From positions 1-40,632 of the forward strand of contig JAKAUZ010000082.1 in the NCBI GenBank assembly GCA_021817415.1: a DNA stretch of 40,632 nt. Direction: 5' to 3'. Origin of the DNA: Thermoplasmata archaeon. GTDB taxonomy: Archaea; Thermoplasmatota; Thermoplasmata; Thermoplasmatales; GCA-001856825. Every line of letters begins with the position of its first letter. The stretch's first letter is position 1. Made by a program: the position numbers and the translations under genes. Of the stretch, positions 9,776-18,922 are shown piece by piece. Under the pieces are notes generated by a model. The model saw nothing but the letters and a program-made list of their open reading frames with translations, was not told the origin of the DNA and ran no database searches.

Positions 9776-10750
9776 CTAGTGTTGAGGATCATAATAGGTT
9801 TCAACAGATTGAATTATAAATTTTATGAGTCCCTTTTCTTTCTTGTTGATATCCCTGATCACTGGCAGGAACTGGGGCATTTTGAATGAGTCTATAATAG
9901 CAGTTGTCGTTGAAAGCCTCCCGTCATAATCGCACTGCATACCAATGAATGGGAGAAAGAACTTTTTGTCAAAATCAAGGTAAGCAGAATCCATCACAGA
10001 ATCTCTCTTCTCCTCCGTGATTATTGAGGTGCCGCCCCTAATTTCTTTCTGCTCCTTGATCAACCCGGAATTCGAGATTTTTCCCTTGGATATCCTAACT
10101 GTGACTGAAAACCCCTGACCGAAATTAGGTGCTTTATATAGAAATGTGAATGGATATTTATAGTGAGGAGCGGTCTGGATGTACTTGTCATCAATCTTTT
10201 CCAGAAGAGTTACAACTGACACCCTCCTTCCGTAATTCATCTGCTTGAGGTAGTTCCGAAGACTTCTTGGCTTGCCCAGATACTCTAACATTAACCTCGT
10301 CCCGCTGGACTCTCCGCTATTCGATGACCTGTTGAAAAGGAAAGACGAAACATCCTCAACGTTCTCGTTGAAAAAGCGGAATCGCCAGTATTCCCTTACT
10401 CCTTTCTTCAAAATAAACTGATCCGCAACGACTCCGGGTATTTCAAGCAGTTTGTGGGCAGGGAAATCCAGCCCATATCTGGGGTCATTCTGGGGATATT
10501 CAAGCATTTCGTGCCCAAAATAACTATCTATGAGTGTCCCTCTCTCCGCCCTTCTTATTTCCCTATAATAATCGTCGTCCTCCTCGCTCAGGCTGAGGTA
10601 GAATTTGTTTCTGAAACCATCGAAATACACGGGAATCGAGTGCGCAGAGTCATTTTTCGTCCTGCTTCCAATGGGCGAATCTCTCGATACCACGAGCTCA
10701 TAATCAAACGCTGTCCCTTCTATCATATCCGGTGGAGGGATTTCGCTCAT
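9776..10750 (-). CDS. conserved-looking protein of unknown function
   Basis: 324 residues, soluble, with no signal peptide or membrane segment. I see no diagnostic motif. It is rich in Tyr, Phe and charged residues and contains beta-strand-like stretches. It may be specific to this archaeal group. The GATAAATATA box about 28 bp before the ATG supports this start and a leaderless message. It lies downstream of, and in the same direction as, the B12/radical SAM gene, with 185 bp between them. Confidence 0.75.
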   Translation of the reverse strand: MSEIPPPDMIEGTAFDYELVVSRDSPIGSRTKNDSAHSIPVYFDGFRNKFYLSLSEEDDDYYREIRRAERGTLIDSYFGHEMLEYPQNDPRYGLDFPAHKLLEIPGVVADQFILKKGVREYWRFRFFNENVEDVSSFLFNRSSNSGESSGTRLMLEYLGKPRSLRNYLKQMNYGRRVSVVTLLEKIDDKYIQTAPHYKYPFTFLYKAPNFGQGFSVTVRISKGKISNSGLIKEQKEIRGGTSIITEEKRDSVMDSAYLDFDKKFFLPFIGMQCDYDGRLSTTTAIIDSFKMPQFLPVIRDINKKEKGLIKFIIQSVETYYDPQH

Positions 10751-10935
10751 GAGATTGTAAACTCAGCCACTATATTTATCTGTTTCCCCGAGTAGTGACC
10801 TCAACTTTTAATGGGATGTTAGGACCCAAATAATTTACCTGGAGTGAATTTCAAGTGAATAAAAATTGAAATTTCCGTCCACGGGGATGGTATCACATGA
10901 TGATATGGAATATCCACCAACCTCCTCTACCAATT

Positions 10936-12618
10936 TCACTCGTGGGATGAGTGCAGGTACTTATATATCATATAAATTAGCCTTCGTTCTTTTCCCTCAG
11001 AATTTCCAAACATTATGTCCTTCTTTAAAATTGTGTACTTGCTTCCACAGTTCTTGATTAAAGCTTCACCTTTCGAAAGCATCCCATGATCTCCGTTTCT
11101 TGATAGACTCACTGCTAGCCTGCTTGCCTGAAGAACAGAATGAGATCTCCTGTACTCTTCATCCTCAATATAACCATGGTTCTTCTTTTCCAGGAGGAGT
11201 AAATCAATTGAGTCATAAGTTGTCTCCGTTATGTTTATGGTATCCATCCATGAAGTTTCAAAATTCCTGAAATCCTCCCATGTCATGCCTTTGTCCAGTG
11301 CATCAAAATGTTCCATCAGGGTCCTGTATCTTAGCTTGAATCCCAGCTCCGGGTTCTCAAATCCAGCAGAACCAGGGTCAAGGAACGGGGATACTGGGGA
11401 GGTGAAAATGAATATCCTCCTGTCGTTGGAGTTTTGATCCATTAATTTCGCCGCATATTTTACGTCGAGAATGGCATCTTCCCGGGACTGATGCGATAGA
11501 CCTATCATGAAGTAGATGTCCATTTTTTTACCTCCCTTCTCAAGGAAGTCTGAGACGAACTTCTCCAGGGCACTATTCTGGTAGGGTCTTCCGTTTCGAA
11601 GTCTGATGCTTTCGCTTGAACTATCTGGAGAGATTTCAAGTGATACGTCGTAAGAGGAGTTGACAATTTTCTCAACGTGTTCTCTTGAGTGAGGACAGAA
11701 CAGCTCAAAGAGCAGAGGGATATCCAACTTTTCTTTCTTTAAATTTGAAAATATGAAATCTACGTCTTTCCTGGGCCTCATGAGAATGTCTGAAACTATG
11801 AACACCGGGATTTTCAAGTCGTCGTTTATCCTCATCACGTCTTCAACTATTCTCTTAGCTGGCCTAAATACTGGTCCCTTCCTGTTATAGAAATTCTTGT
11901 AGGCAAAATAAGAGCCACCACATATAGCACAGTTAAAGGAGCAACCATGCACTGTGAGCACCATTGCAACCGGTTCCTTTGTCCAGTTGCAATAGGGGAG
12001 GTGACCTATGAAGTCCATTGACCTGATCGCGCTTCTTATTATTTGGGAATAGTTGTAGGACTGATAATCCAGATCGGGGACGAAACTGAAACCATTGTCC
12101 ATCACCTTTCCATCTGAACGATAGGTTATATTTGGGATCTCCTCCATCTTCTTGCCTTCTATTATCATTTCCATGGGAAGTTCCGTGGTATCTCCCTTCA
12201 CGACGATATCTACGTCTTTCACCTTGTCCATTATTTCACTTGCATAATACGTTGCGGAGAACCCCCCCATCATCACTTTTATGTCCGGTCTGTACTCCTT
12301 AATAATTCTTGCAAGGCTGATTGCTCCGTGGACGTGAGGAAGCCAGTGGAGGTCTATTCCCACGTAGTCAGTATCGAGTCTCAATAATTCCTCCTTGAAA
12401 TCATATCTTTTTGAATTGAGCATTTTAAGGGCTATGTTATCAATTCGCACATGGTGACCTCTTTCCTGAAGATAGGACAATATTGACAGGAAACCTATCG
12501 GGTACATTTCAAATACACCAGTACTTGGCACGACCTCTGAGATTGGACCAGAAATTATGTTCCTCTTCCTGAAATCATATATCGAGGGAGGGTGCATCAG
12601 CACGAGGTCATATTTCAT
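10936..12618 (-). CDS. B12-binding domain/radical SAM protein
   Basis: 560 residues. The N-terminal Rossmann-like half (about 1-160) resembles a cobalamin-binding domain, although the His loop at DLHWLPHVHG departs from the classical DxHxxG. The radical SAM barrel follows with Cys226, Cys230 and Cys233 (HGCSFNCAIC) binding the [4Fe-4S]-SAM cluster. The C-terminus is a long helical region. It resembles a Thermoplasma-type B12/radical SAM family (Ta0216-like, from memory). The reaction is unknown; methylation or a C-C bond rearrangement is possible. Confidence 0.88.
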   Translation of the reverse strand: MKYDLVLMHPPSIYDFRKRNIISGPISEVVPSTGVFEMYPIGFLSILSYLQERGHHVRIDNIALKMLNSKRYDFKEELLRLDTDYVGIDLHWLPHVHGAISLARIIKEYRPDIKVMMGGFSATYYASEIMDKVKDVDIVVKGDTTELPMEMIIEGKKMEEIPNITYRSDGKVMDNGFSFVPDLDYQSYNYSQIIRSAIRSMDFIGHLPYCNWTKEPVAMVLTVHGCSFNCAICGGSYFAYKNFYNRKGPVFRPAKRIVEDVMRINDDLKIPVFIVSDILMRPRKDVDFIFSNLKKEKLDIPLLFELFCPHSREHVEKIVNSSYDVSLEISPDSSSESIRLRNGRPYQNSALEKFVSDFLEKGGKKMDIYFMIGLSHQSREDAILDVKYAAKLMDQNSNDRRIFIFTSPVSPFLDPGSAGFENPELGFKLRYRTLMEHFDALDKGMTWEDFRNFETSWMDTINITETTYDSIDLLLLEKKNHGYIEDEEYRRSHSVLQASRLAVSLSRNGDHGMLSKGEALIKNCGSKYTILKKDIMFGNSEGKERRLIYMIYKYLHSSHE

Positions 12619-12784
12619 CCGTTCATTATTGATTTCAAGAATTTAACAGGTTCTCTGGTCAAGAAAGATTCCCTCATCTATCGTTCAAGTCTTGCGACAA
12701 TTCGGACAAAAAATTTGGGATAATGGTCTAATTTCCGCAATTTTTGCATACAATTGTTAAGTATTTCTGGCTCTTGATGGGTAT

Positions 12785-13849
12785 ATGTCCGAGACGAACA
12801 GACTGTTAAAGATCAGAGATCATCTCGATAAATTTCTAGGGGTCTATGTTGGAATTGCAATCATCATTGGACTGCTAGCAGGATATTATGATTTCAAGTG
12901 GGTGGCGTTGAACAGCAGTACAATAAAAACACTTGAACTCGCGGCAATAATCATCATGATATTTCCAATGATGGTGATGATGAATTTCAGGGGACTTGGA
13001 AAGGCACTGAAGAACTGGAAACTTCTAACAATTGTACTCTTAATGAACTTCGTATGGGGACCGGTAATGGCAATTCTGCTGGGAGACCTGTTCATCCACA
13101 ACTCCCTCCTGAGACTAGGATTGTTCCTCGCGTGGTTGGTTCCCTGCTCATCCATGAGCGTAGGGTACGTAGGTTTAATGAGGGGAAATATAGAGGCATC
13201 TACTGCGATGGTCGCCATAACATTCCTAATTGCCATCCCATTGATACCTTTACTTGCGGGACTTTATGGAGCAGCTTATCACGTCCATGTCTCAGTGATG
13301 CTACTTGTCATAACAATAATTGAGATAATCATCATCCCCTTGATAGTAGGAATTCCTACTCATGAGGGTCTTTTAAGAAAGATGGGGCAGAAGAGATTCA
13401 AGGAAATCAGCCCTATATTTCCAACAGTTACCATGCTCGGTATGTTCATGATCATATTCGTGATTTTCTTTGGCGATTCAAAAATGATTGTGACACACCT
13501 ACAGGCGGTATTCGGAGTATTCTATGCTGCAATTGCATTCGGAACCATTTCACTGATTTTCCTGACAGTACTGTTCAGGGGATTGAAATTCGATTACTGG
13601 GACAGTATGGCAGGAGTGTTTCCAAGCATAGGTAAGAATGAGGGCACGGCAATAGCAATAGCTGCCACGGCGTTTTCTCCAATGGTAGCCATAGCACCTG
13701 CGACCCTGCCAGTATTTCAGGTAATATTCCTTATAACTTACATAAAGCTGAGGCCAAGAATAGCGCATTATTACGGTGTAAAGGGACGGGATGTCACTTT
13801 CAAAGAGGACATGTATGTGACCCATAGTACTGCTGGAGGTGGAAAGTAG
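12785..13849 (+). CDS. Acr3-like / bile acid:sodium symporter family transporter
   Basis: 354 residues with about ten membrane helices. The Pro-Cys element in AWLVPCSSMSVGYVGLMRGN corresponds to the functional Cys region of Acr3 arsenite exporters (compare APCIAMVMVWTDLAHGN in the gene at 14904). A second conserved segment GKNEGTAIAIAATAF also fits the BART superfamily. It could export arsenite or antimonite, or another anion. A TTAAGTATTT box precedes the ATG by about 20-25 bp. A UspA gene follows with 2 bp between the stop codon and its start. It is divergent from a true Acr3 paralogue in the same window. Confidence 0.8.
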   Translation: MSETNRLLKIRDHLDKFLGVYVGIAIIIGLLAGYYDFKWVALNSSTIKTLELAAIIIMIFPMMVMMNFRGLGKALKNWKLLTIVLLMNFVWGPVMAILLGDLFIHNSLLRLGLFLAWLVPCSSMSVGYVGLMRGNIEASTAMVAITFLIAIPLIPLLAGLYGAAYHVHVSVMLLVITIIEIIIIPLIVGIPTHEGLLRKMGQKRFKEISPIFPTVTMLGMFMIIFVIFFGDSKMIVTHLQAVFGVFYAAIAFGTISLIFLTVLFRGLKFDYWDSMAGVFPSIGKNEGTAIAIAATAFSPMVAIAPATLPVFQVIFLITYIKLRPRIAHYYGVKGRDVTFKEDMYVTHSTAGGGK

Positions 13850-13850
13850 T

Positions 13851-14300
13851 ATGTTCAGGGTTTTAGTACCTATTGATTTCTCTCCCGATGCAAAGAACTT
13901 CGTGGAATCTGGATTCAAGATCCTTCCGAAAGTTGATGAAGCTGCCTTCATATACGTCATCCCGCTTGGAATGAAGGAGCTTGAAGATTTTGTGGACACT
14001 GAGAGCATCAATAATGCAAGGTCTAAGGCTGAAAGGAAACTGGTAGAATTTGTCGAAAGCCTGACCATAAAGGCGGACAAGATTACTCAGGCAGTCACAG
14101 ATGGTGACCCTGCAAGAGTTCTTTTAGACCTCGCAAACAGCGGGAAATTTGACGCAGTGCTAATTGGCCACAGGGGATACGCCTATATCGAGGAATTCTT
14201 CATAGGTAGCGTGACTCTAAAGTTAATTTCCAAGGCCAGGATTCCAGTAATTGTGGTGAGGAAGGGAAGGAAAGAGGAAGACATACTGGAAATGAAATAA
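13851..14300 (+). CDS. universal stress protein (UspA family)
   Basis: 149 residues with the alpha/beta UspA fold. The N-terminus is RVLVPIDFSPDA and the C-terminal ATP-binding motif is IGHRGYAYIEEFFIGSVTLKLI (split as IGHRG and GSVT), close to the G2xG9xG(S/T) pattern. The start at 13851 is preferred over the GTG at 13839 because GGAGGTGG (13834-13841) is well placed before it and it begins at the conserved strand. It lies directly behind the Acr3-like transporter and probably is cotranscribed. UspA domains coupled to transporters are common. Confidence 0.9.
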   Translation: MFRVLVPIDFSPDAKNFVESGFKILPKVDEAAFIYVIPLGMKELEDFVDTESINNARSKAERKLVEFVESLTIKADKITQAVTDGDPARVLLDLANSGKFDAVLIGHRGYAYIEEFFIGSVTLKLISKARIPVIVVRKGRKEEDILEMK

Positions 14301-14301
14301 A

Positions 14302-14345
14302 ACTGGACTTTCTTTATTCTTTCCAAATTTTTTCTTTGTACTGTT
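14302..14345 (+). terminator. T-rich terminator after uspA
   Basis: The 40 bp after the uspA stop are pyrimidine-rich and contain TTTCTTTATTCTTT and a run of six T. Archaeal RNA polymerase terminates at such T-tracts without a hairpin. No gene continues in the same direction. Confidence 0.4.
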
Positions 14346-14559
14346 GATGTATGTAGCTTTTTCGGGAGAGCCCTAATTCTGCCTGAGAGAGCATATATTC
14401 AACTCATAATCATAGGGCAATTCAAACCTGCACGTATTGAAAAATCTGTAAAGCGGATTTGGATGATTGTGAAAAATATATATCTGCGTAAATTGGCTCT
14501 AGCGAAAATTAATGGAAATATAATTGCGACGCAGTAATAGCCGATTTACGAAGTCTATT

Positions 14560-14907
14560 TCACTTAAGATGCTTGGCTTGTCCCTCTTTCAATTCGTTCA
14601 ATATTTTTGTGACAAGCGGACGGTATGACTCACTGATTGAATAATAGCTGAACCTCCATTTTTCCCTCCTCTTTAGGATGCCAGAATCATACATCTTCCG
14701 TAGATGCGCCGTAACGGTGGGTTGCGGCATCTTCAACCATTCCTCAAGTTCACACGTGCAGATTTCACCATACTGTACCATTAATGATAGAATGGTCAAC
14801 CTAGTCTTGTTTCCTATCACGTTCAGAATCTTCGAGATCCCATCGTAATCATCTGGATTTACCTGCCCAATTTTCCTCACGGGACAGGCTTCAACTTCCT
14901 TTATCAT
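14560..14907 (-). CDS. arsR: ArsR-family metal-sensing repressor
   Basis: 115 residues with a winged helix-turn-helix. The metal-sensing motif EICTCELEEWL (Cys50, Cys52) matches the ELCVCDL arsenite site of ArsR, and Cys8 near the N-terminus could be a third ligand. The recognition helix is PQPTVTAHLRKMYDSGIL. It is the last gene of the operon pfpI-acr3-arsR; its ATG overlaps the acr3 stop (ATGA). It should release DNA on binding As(III) or Sb(III) and derepress the operon. Confidence 0.9.
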   Translation of the reverse strand: MIKEVEACPVRKIGQVNPDDYDGISKILNVIGNKTRLTILSLMVQYGEICTCELEEWLKMPQPTVTAHLRKMYDSGILKRREKWRFSYYSISESYRPLVTKILNELKEGQAKHLK

Positions 14908-15956
14908 TTCACTCCATTCGCTATGTTGGATGATTTATTAACGTTTAAAAACGTTTCCCTTCTCAGTTGCAACCAGACGAGAGAAAGCATCAAGGGAATT
15001 TCAAGAAGCGGTCCGATGGCAGTAGTCACGGCGACGAAAGGATATGCGGAAAATGCCGCTATTGCTATCGCTATGCTGACTTCGAAATCGCGGGCTGATA
15101 CAGTAAATCCTATTGAAGTCGAGTCAGCATAATTGTTCCCTAATCTTTTTGCAGTGAAATAGCCTATGTGGAAAAGCACAAAGTAGAACGTGAGCATAAC
15201 AATCCCAACCAAGACTATGAGGATTGGTGAACGCGTGATCCCTGATCCTTCGCTCCAGAAGATGACGATTATCGTGAAAAGGAGGGCAGCTGTCTGAACT
15301 GATCCGAGAGTGTTCAGGACTCTAGAAAAGTATCTCCTCCTGTGGAGGACACCCCTTGTGGCAATCCCTGCTAGTAAGGGAGACACAAGGTATAGCAAAA
15401 CGCTTTCTAAAATCAACAATGGACTTATAACTACTGAAGTTCTGGCAAGAACGTAGACCAGGAACGGCGTGGTGATTACCTGTATTATGGAATTCCATGC
15501 GACAAAGGAGACTCCCAGTGGCAGGTTACCGTGAGCGAGATCCGTCCAGACCATCACCATAGCTATACATGGCGCGATTCCCAGTAGTATGATCCCTACA
15601 ATCACCTGCGAGATCACGCTGGGAGGCAAAAGGCCCATATGTAAGAATATTGTGTTAAAGAAAAGATAGGCAAGGCCAGCAACGAGGAATGGAGCTACTG
15701 CATAATTGAGGAAAACCATCATTCCAATGGTCTTAAGATCCTTGACACTTTTTCCAATGTCCCCCAGCCTGACTTTTGTCATTGCTGGATATATCATGAA
15801 GAAAAGGCCGATAGGTATGCCGAATGTTGCCACCCCAGTATTTTCAGCCTTGAACTTCGCTCCGAGTACAAGTCCGACTATTATGGCAAGAATGACAAAT
15901 ATTGGAAAAAGCAGAGTTTTCAGACCAAGTTTGCGACCGATCCCAGTTCCGCTCAT
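14904..15956 (-). CDS. acr3: arsenite efflux permease Acr3
   Basis: 350 residues, about ten membrane helices. The family hallmark GIAPCIAMVMVWTDLAHGN carries the essential Cys of Acr3 As(OH)3/H+ antiporters. The second hallmark, usually near NNFELAIAVAI, appears as ARDFEVSIAIAIAAF. It sits between a DJ-1/PfpI gene (TAATG overlap) and arsR (ATGA overlap), giving an arsenic resistance operon of three coupled genes. Confidence 0.92.
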   Translation of the reverse strand: MSGTGIGRKLGLKTLLFPIFVILAIIVGLVLGAKFKAENTGVATFGIPIGLFFMIYPAMTKVRLGDIGKSVKDLKTIGMMVFLNYAVAPFLVAGLAYLFFNTIFLHMGLLPPSVISQVIVGIILLGIAPCIAMVMVWTDLAHGNLPLGVSFVAWNSIIQVITTPFLVYVLARTSVVISPLLILESVLLYLVSPLLAGIATRGVLHRRRYFSRVLNTLGSVQTAALLFTIIVIFWSEGSGITRSPILIVLVGIVMLTFYFVLFHIGYFTAKRLGNNYADSTSIGFTVSARDFEVSIAIAIAAFSAYPFVAVTTAIGPLLEIPLMLSLVWLQLRRETFLNVNKSSNIANGVK

Positions 15957-16465
15957 TAATTTTTCACTTGATTCAGGAGTTCAGGGAGGAACGAATCCAT
16001 TTCGAAGTGTGTTCTACCGCTTATAATATGGTCTGATGACCTTACAACGGGAGAATCAACATATGATGCACCTGCCGCCTCGATCTTCGATTTTATAGAG
16101 GGATGACCAGTGACACTTTTACCTTTCAGGAGGCCTGCTTCGGCAAGTACGATGGGGGAGTGGCATATTGTCGCAAATTGACTTCCTTCTTCGTGCATTC
16201 TCTTTATGATCTCAACCGTTTCGGGTCTTTTGAGGAGGTTTTCTGGCGACTTCGCCCCTGGAAGATAAACAAGTTGGTACCTTTCCCGCTCATGAGACAG
16301 GAGTTTGTCTGGCATGACAGAATCTATCCCAAATATTCCGGTATATTTTCTATCTTCCCATGCTAGAATGTCAAAAATTATTTTCTCCTCCTTCAATCTG
16401 TAATAAGGAATCCACAGCTCAAGGTCGTGATAACCATCATCAAGCAAAACAGCTACCTTTTTCAT
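15956..16465 (-). CDS. DJ-1/PfpI family protein
   Basis: 169 residues. The nucleophile elbow ATICHSPIVLAEAGLLKGK carries the conserved Cys, with a following His, and the early Glu in DLELWIPYYRL matches the DJ-1 Glu that tunes the Cys. Family members are glyoxalases, chaperones or proteases; which applies here is unclear. It is the first gene of the operon with acr3 and arsR, and starts 25-30 bp after an AT-rich TTTATTTATTATAAT promoter, so it may be arsenite-induced. Confidence 0.9.
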   Translation of the reverse strand: MKKVAVLLDDGYHDLELWIPYYRLKEEKIIFDILAWEDRKYTGIFGIDSVMPDKLLSHERERYQLVYLPGAKSPENLLKRPETVEIIKRMHEEGSQFATICHSPIVLAEAGLLKGKSVTGHPSIKSKIEAAGASYVDSPVVRSSDHIISGRTHFEMDSFLPELLNQVKN

Positions 16466-16849
16466 GAGGGGTTATGATATTATAATAAATAAATATGATG
16501 ATATGAAACCAAAAAATGAAATTACCACCTCGTTTTATTGAAGTTATATCTTGAAAACATTCAATTGTTCATCCATCAGAATAAAATTGTCCTCGTCGTC
16601 CGCCTTCCCAGCTTCTTTTGTGAGTACGTTCCCACAGCAATCTTAACTACAATTCCTGTCTCGCAGTTAAGTCACTTCTTTTTGTGAGATTTCTCTTTTT
16701 GAGGAGTTCAAATTTTTCTCTGTCCGCCTCCAGTTTAGTCAAGAATGGTAAAACCGTATTCCTGTCTGGAACTGCCATTGCATTATCTAGTTCCCCCGCT
16801 CACCTGAATAACCCTCAATTAGGAACAATGCGCATTTGTGTGGTCTTTT
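16466..16849 (-). other. intergenic stretch with short coding-like remnants
   Basis: No full gene. On the minus strand an ATG ORF of 43 codons (16647-16778) reads MAVPDRNTVLPFLTKLE and then a Lys-rich helix. In a shifted frame after it, 16550-16645 reads DCCGNVLTKEAGKADDED and ends at a TAA. Both look more coding-like than chance, so this may be a small gene broken by a frameshift. The family is unknown. Confidence 0.35.
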
Positions 16850-17065
16850 TCAAACAGTACATTCATTTGCATCGACGATTGCAATAGCGTGATAATCATC
16901 CATAATTTTCAAGTGTCCCCTCTTTGAATGATTGTCCTTGTAAAGTTCATCTGATAACCCACGTACGATTGCCTCTGGCGAGAAAATTTCAACAAGGTCT
17001 TTAACGTATTCCTTGCCTGTTCTTGTATCACTGATCTTAATTTCTGTAGAATAGGTGTGAGCCAT
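16850..17065 (-). CDS. small hypothetical protein, 71 aa
   Basis: 71 residues: HTYSTEIKISD at the start, then a charged helix and the ending MDDYHAIAIVDANECTV. Mixed alpha/beta character and balanced composition suggest a real soluble protein. There are no membrane segments and no family was recognised. The start is the only ATG and lies after an AT-rich stretch. It is transcribed away from the degraded region to its left. Confidence 0.6.
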   Translation of the reverse strand: MAHTYSTEIKISDTRTGKEYVKDLVEIFSPEAIVRGLSDELYKDNHSKRGHLKIMDDYHAIAIVDANECTV

Positions 17066-17137
17066 GCATTTTCACTCTAGGAGTTATGAATTTAATTTCT
17101 ATTTTGGTCAATTCTAATCTAGCTGTGATCAAAAATT

Positions 17138-17396
17138 ACTATATAAGTAGGGAGCAGTCTTGGTGTTTTATTTCCCAAACTTTCCACTACTCTTCGTAAA
17201 ACACCGAAAAACTCGTGGTTTCGGATTAACAGCTTCACTCATCAGAAGTCTCGTAACGAATTCGCTTATTGACCTTTCACCCCGTAATGAAAATGAGACT
17301 GCCATATCTCTTGGAGGAATAATTTACTATAACCTTATTGCAAACAATCAGGTCGTAGGAGCAATCCCAGGAATGATTTGGATAACATTGTTGCAA
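17138..17396 (+). other. TATA box and doubtful ORF in an intergenic stretch
   Basis: A clear archaeal TATA element, ACTATATAAG (17138-17147), points to the right. About 20-25 bp after it, an open frame starts (TTG 17160 or GTG 17163) and runs to 17483, entering the 3' end of the minus-strand CMD-like gene. The translation contains SLGGIIYYNLIANNQVVGAIPGM-like hydrophobic sequence (quoted in part), which is plausible but unrecognised. It may be a leaderless gene, a remnant, or a non-coding antisense RNA to the neighbour. Confidence 0.3.
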
Positions 17397-18140
17397 TCAA
17401 TCTTCTTTAAGCGAGTCCAGGTCTTTCAGTATTTCAACAGCCGAATTCATAACTCTGTTCCCGGTCACGTATCTGACAGTTGAAATCGCATCTTCAAGTT
17501 CCCCAATTGTCCCGCCACTGCTGAAAAACTGTCTGAGATATATGCGCATGCATTCTTTGTACTTAATTGACTGGGCCACCGAGAAAGCTATCAGATAAGT
17601 TGTTCTCATGTCAAGTTTCATTGGTGAAAGGAGCTCCCCCTTTTCCTTCAGATGTTCAGTAAGTAGGTCAAAAGAAAATTCTGATAGTGCGATAAAATTT
17701 TCAGGGATCGACCCAGTATTGATATCCTCTCTGACTTTCCTAATAATCTTATCTATCTCCTCTTTCTTGTAATCCAAACGTGCATTTTCCTTTATGATCA
17801 GAAGACACTCCTTGCAGCCATACATGGTTGAAGACATCAATACCAATTTTGAAATTTTGATTATATCAATAATTTCATTTCTCTCGACATTGTATTTCTT
17901 AGCCAGCTTGAAGTGTGAAGACAGCGAGTCCCTGTCTCCAAGCGCAAGCGACACTGAAAGTGCTATGAGAGATAACATCTTTTGACTGAGGTTTCGTCGC
18001 CCAAGGTATAGGGCGTCGGCTTCCCTCATCTGTTCTTTGGCAAGGTTCTCATTGTATTTTAACAGTAGGTCGATTAAAATAGGAGTCTCTCCGGTAGCTC
18101 CTTTATCATATCCTTTGATCTCACGGGAGCTTATAGCCAT
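17397..18140 (-). CDS. tandem AhpD/CMD-like protein with missing redox cysteines
   Basis: 247 residues made of two carboxymuconolactone decarboxylase/AhpD-like helical repeats (about 40-120 and 150-240). The core helix HFKLAKKYNVERNEIIDII matches CMD proteins, but the CxxC before the His is DRDS in the first repeat, and only the second Cys remains in the second repeat (KYKEC), where the His is Tyr. A CxxC (CKEC) does occur, but after the helix where it is not expected. It should therefore not be a normal peroxidase. A paralogue lies at 18923-19648. Confidence 0.75.
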   Translation of the reverse strand: MAISSREIKGYDKGATGETPILIDLLLKYNENLAKEQMREADALYLGRRNLSQKMLSLIALSVSLALGDRDSLSSHFKLAKKYNVERNEIIDIIKISKLVLMSSTMYGCKECLLIIKENARLDYKKEEIDKIIRKVREDINTGSIPENFIALSEFSFDLLTEHLKEKGELLSPMKLDMRTTYLIAFSVAQSIKYKECMRIYLRQFFSSGGTIGELEDAISTVRYVTGNRVMNSAVEILKDLDSLKED

Positions 18141-18296
18141 AAACCCATAATGACAAAATAATACTAAAGAACAATCTGCAAAATTTGCTTTCTTCTATTT
18201 ATTTAAAGACAAAATTGAATGATCATCTGAAAAAAATGGAATTTTCCACCCTTTCCATTCATATGAAACTTTAGGAATATCTAGAACGTGTACGAT

Positions 18297-18737
18297 TTAG
18301 TATCCACTTTTCAAGGAGAGCACGAAACTTCTTTCTCTCTTTATGCTGTTGAGGGCTACAATCAACCCGACTATTCCACCAATCATGGATATGATGAGAA
18401 TCAGGTGGCCGGTTAGCCCTGTAGTGGTGAGGAATGCTAGTAGGGACATAACTATACCGGCAATGTCACCTAGAATAGTATATATGAAGAAGAGCAGAGT
18501 AGATGCACCTGATTCGAGCCTTCTGGTGAGTATAAGTTTCTCGGTTAAGAGGGAATATTCAATGAATTTTTTATACAGAATTTCCACATTGGGATCTTCC
18601 TTCTCGCTTGCTATGAAACTCTCTATTTCATTCTTTTTGGACGCAACCTCCTGTCCTATTTTGCTCATTCCGTTAGAAAAGTCTATCCCGTTTCTTTTTT
18701 CAATCGAATGCAGCAGGAAATCATTGAGCGAACGCAC
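18297..18737 (-). CDS. small membrane protein with a soluble N-terminal helix bundle
   Basis: 146 residues. The first 75 are charged and helical; two strong membrane helices follow (about 80-103 and 109-130), with a basic C-terminal end. A GTG start at 18737 lies about 26 bp after AAATATTAATA, consistent with a leaderless message. It lies between the two CMD-like paralogues, all on the same strand. Function unknown. Confidence 0.65.
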   Translation of the reverse strand: MRSLNDFLLHSIEKRNGIDFSNGMSKIGQEVASKKNEIESFIASEKEDPNVEILYKKFIEYSLLTEKLILTRRLESGASTLLFFIYTILGDIAGIVMSLLAFLTTTGLTGHLILIISMIGGIVGLIVALNSIKRERSFVLSLKSGY

Positions 18738-18822
18738 ACTAGATTGAATCGTTGTTGTGTATTAATATTTTCGAAGCAGATGAAGCTTTACAATTAACGG
18801 TAAAGTCCGAATTATGAATGTG

Positions 18823-18853
18823 GACTAAAAGTCTTACAATAGGACTGAAAGTC
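18823..18853. promoter_or_regulatory. pair of GACT-N3-AGTC palindromes 20 bp apart
   Basis: GACTAAAAGTC (18823-18833) and GACTGAAAGTC (18843-18853) are two short palindromes whose centres are 20 bp apart, close to two helical turns. A TATA-like TATAAATTTAAA follows at once on the plus strand. They lie upstream of the minus-strand 146-aa gene and downstream of the second CMD-like gene. They look like a cooperative regulator site. Confidence 0.4.
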
Positions 18854-18922
18854 TATAAATTTAAAACAGAATGAGGTAGTAATTCAAAAGTGTAAAAAAA
18901 TAATAAATATTTTGCTACAGAG

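Noticed and set aside
10845-10875. Imperfect inverted repeat GAATTTCAA / TTGAAATTTC between the B12 radical SAM gene and the 9776-10750 gene.
   Set aside because: Short, AT-rich and imperfect; it might help termination but is not distinguishable from chance.
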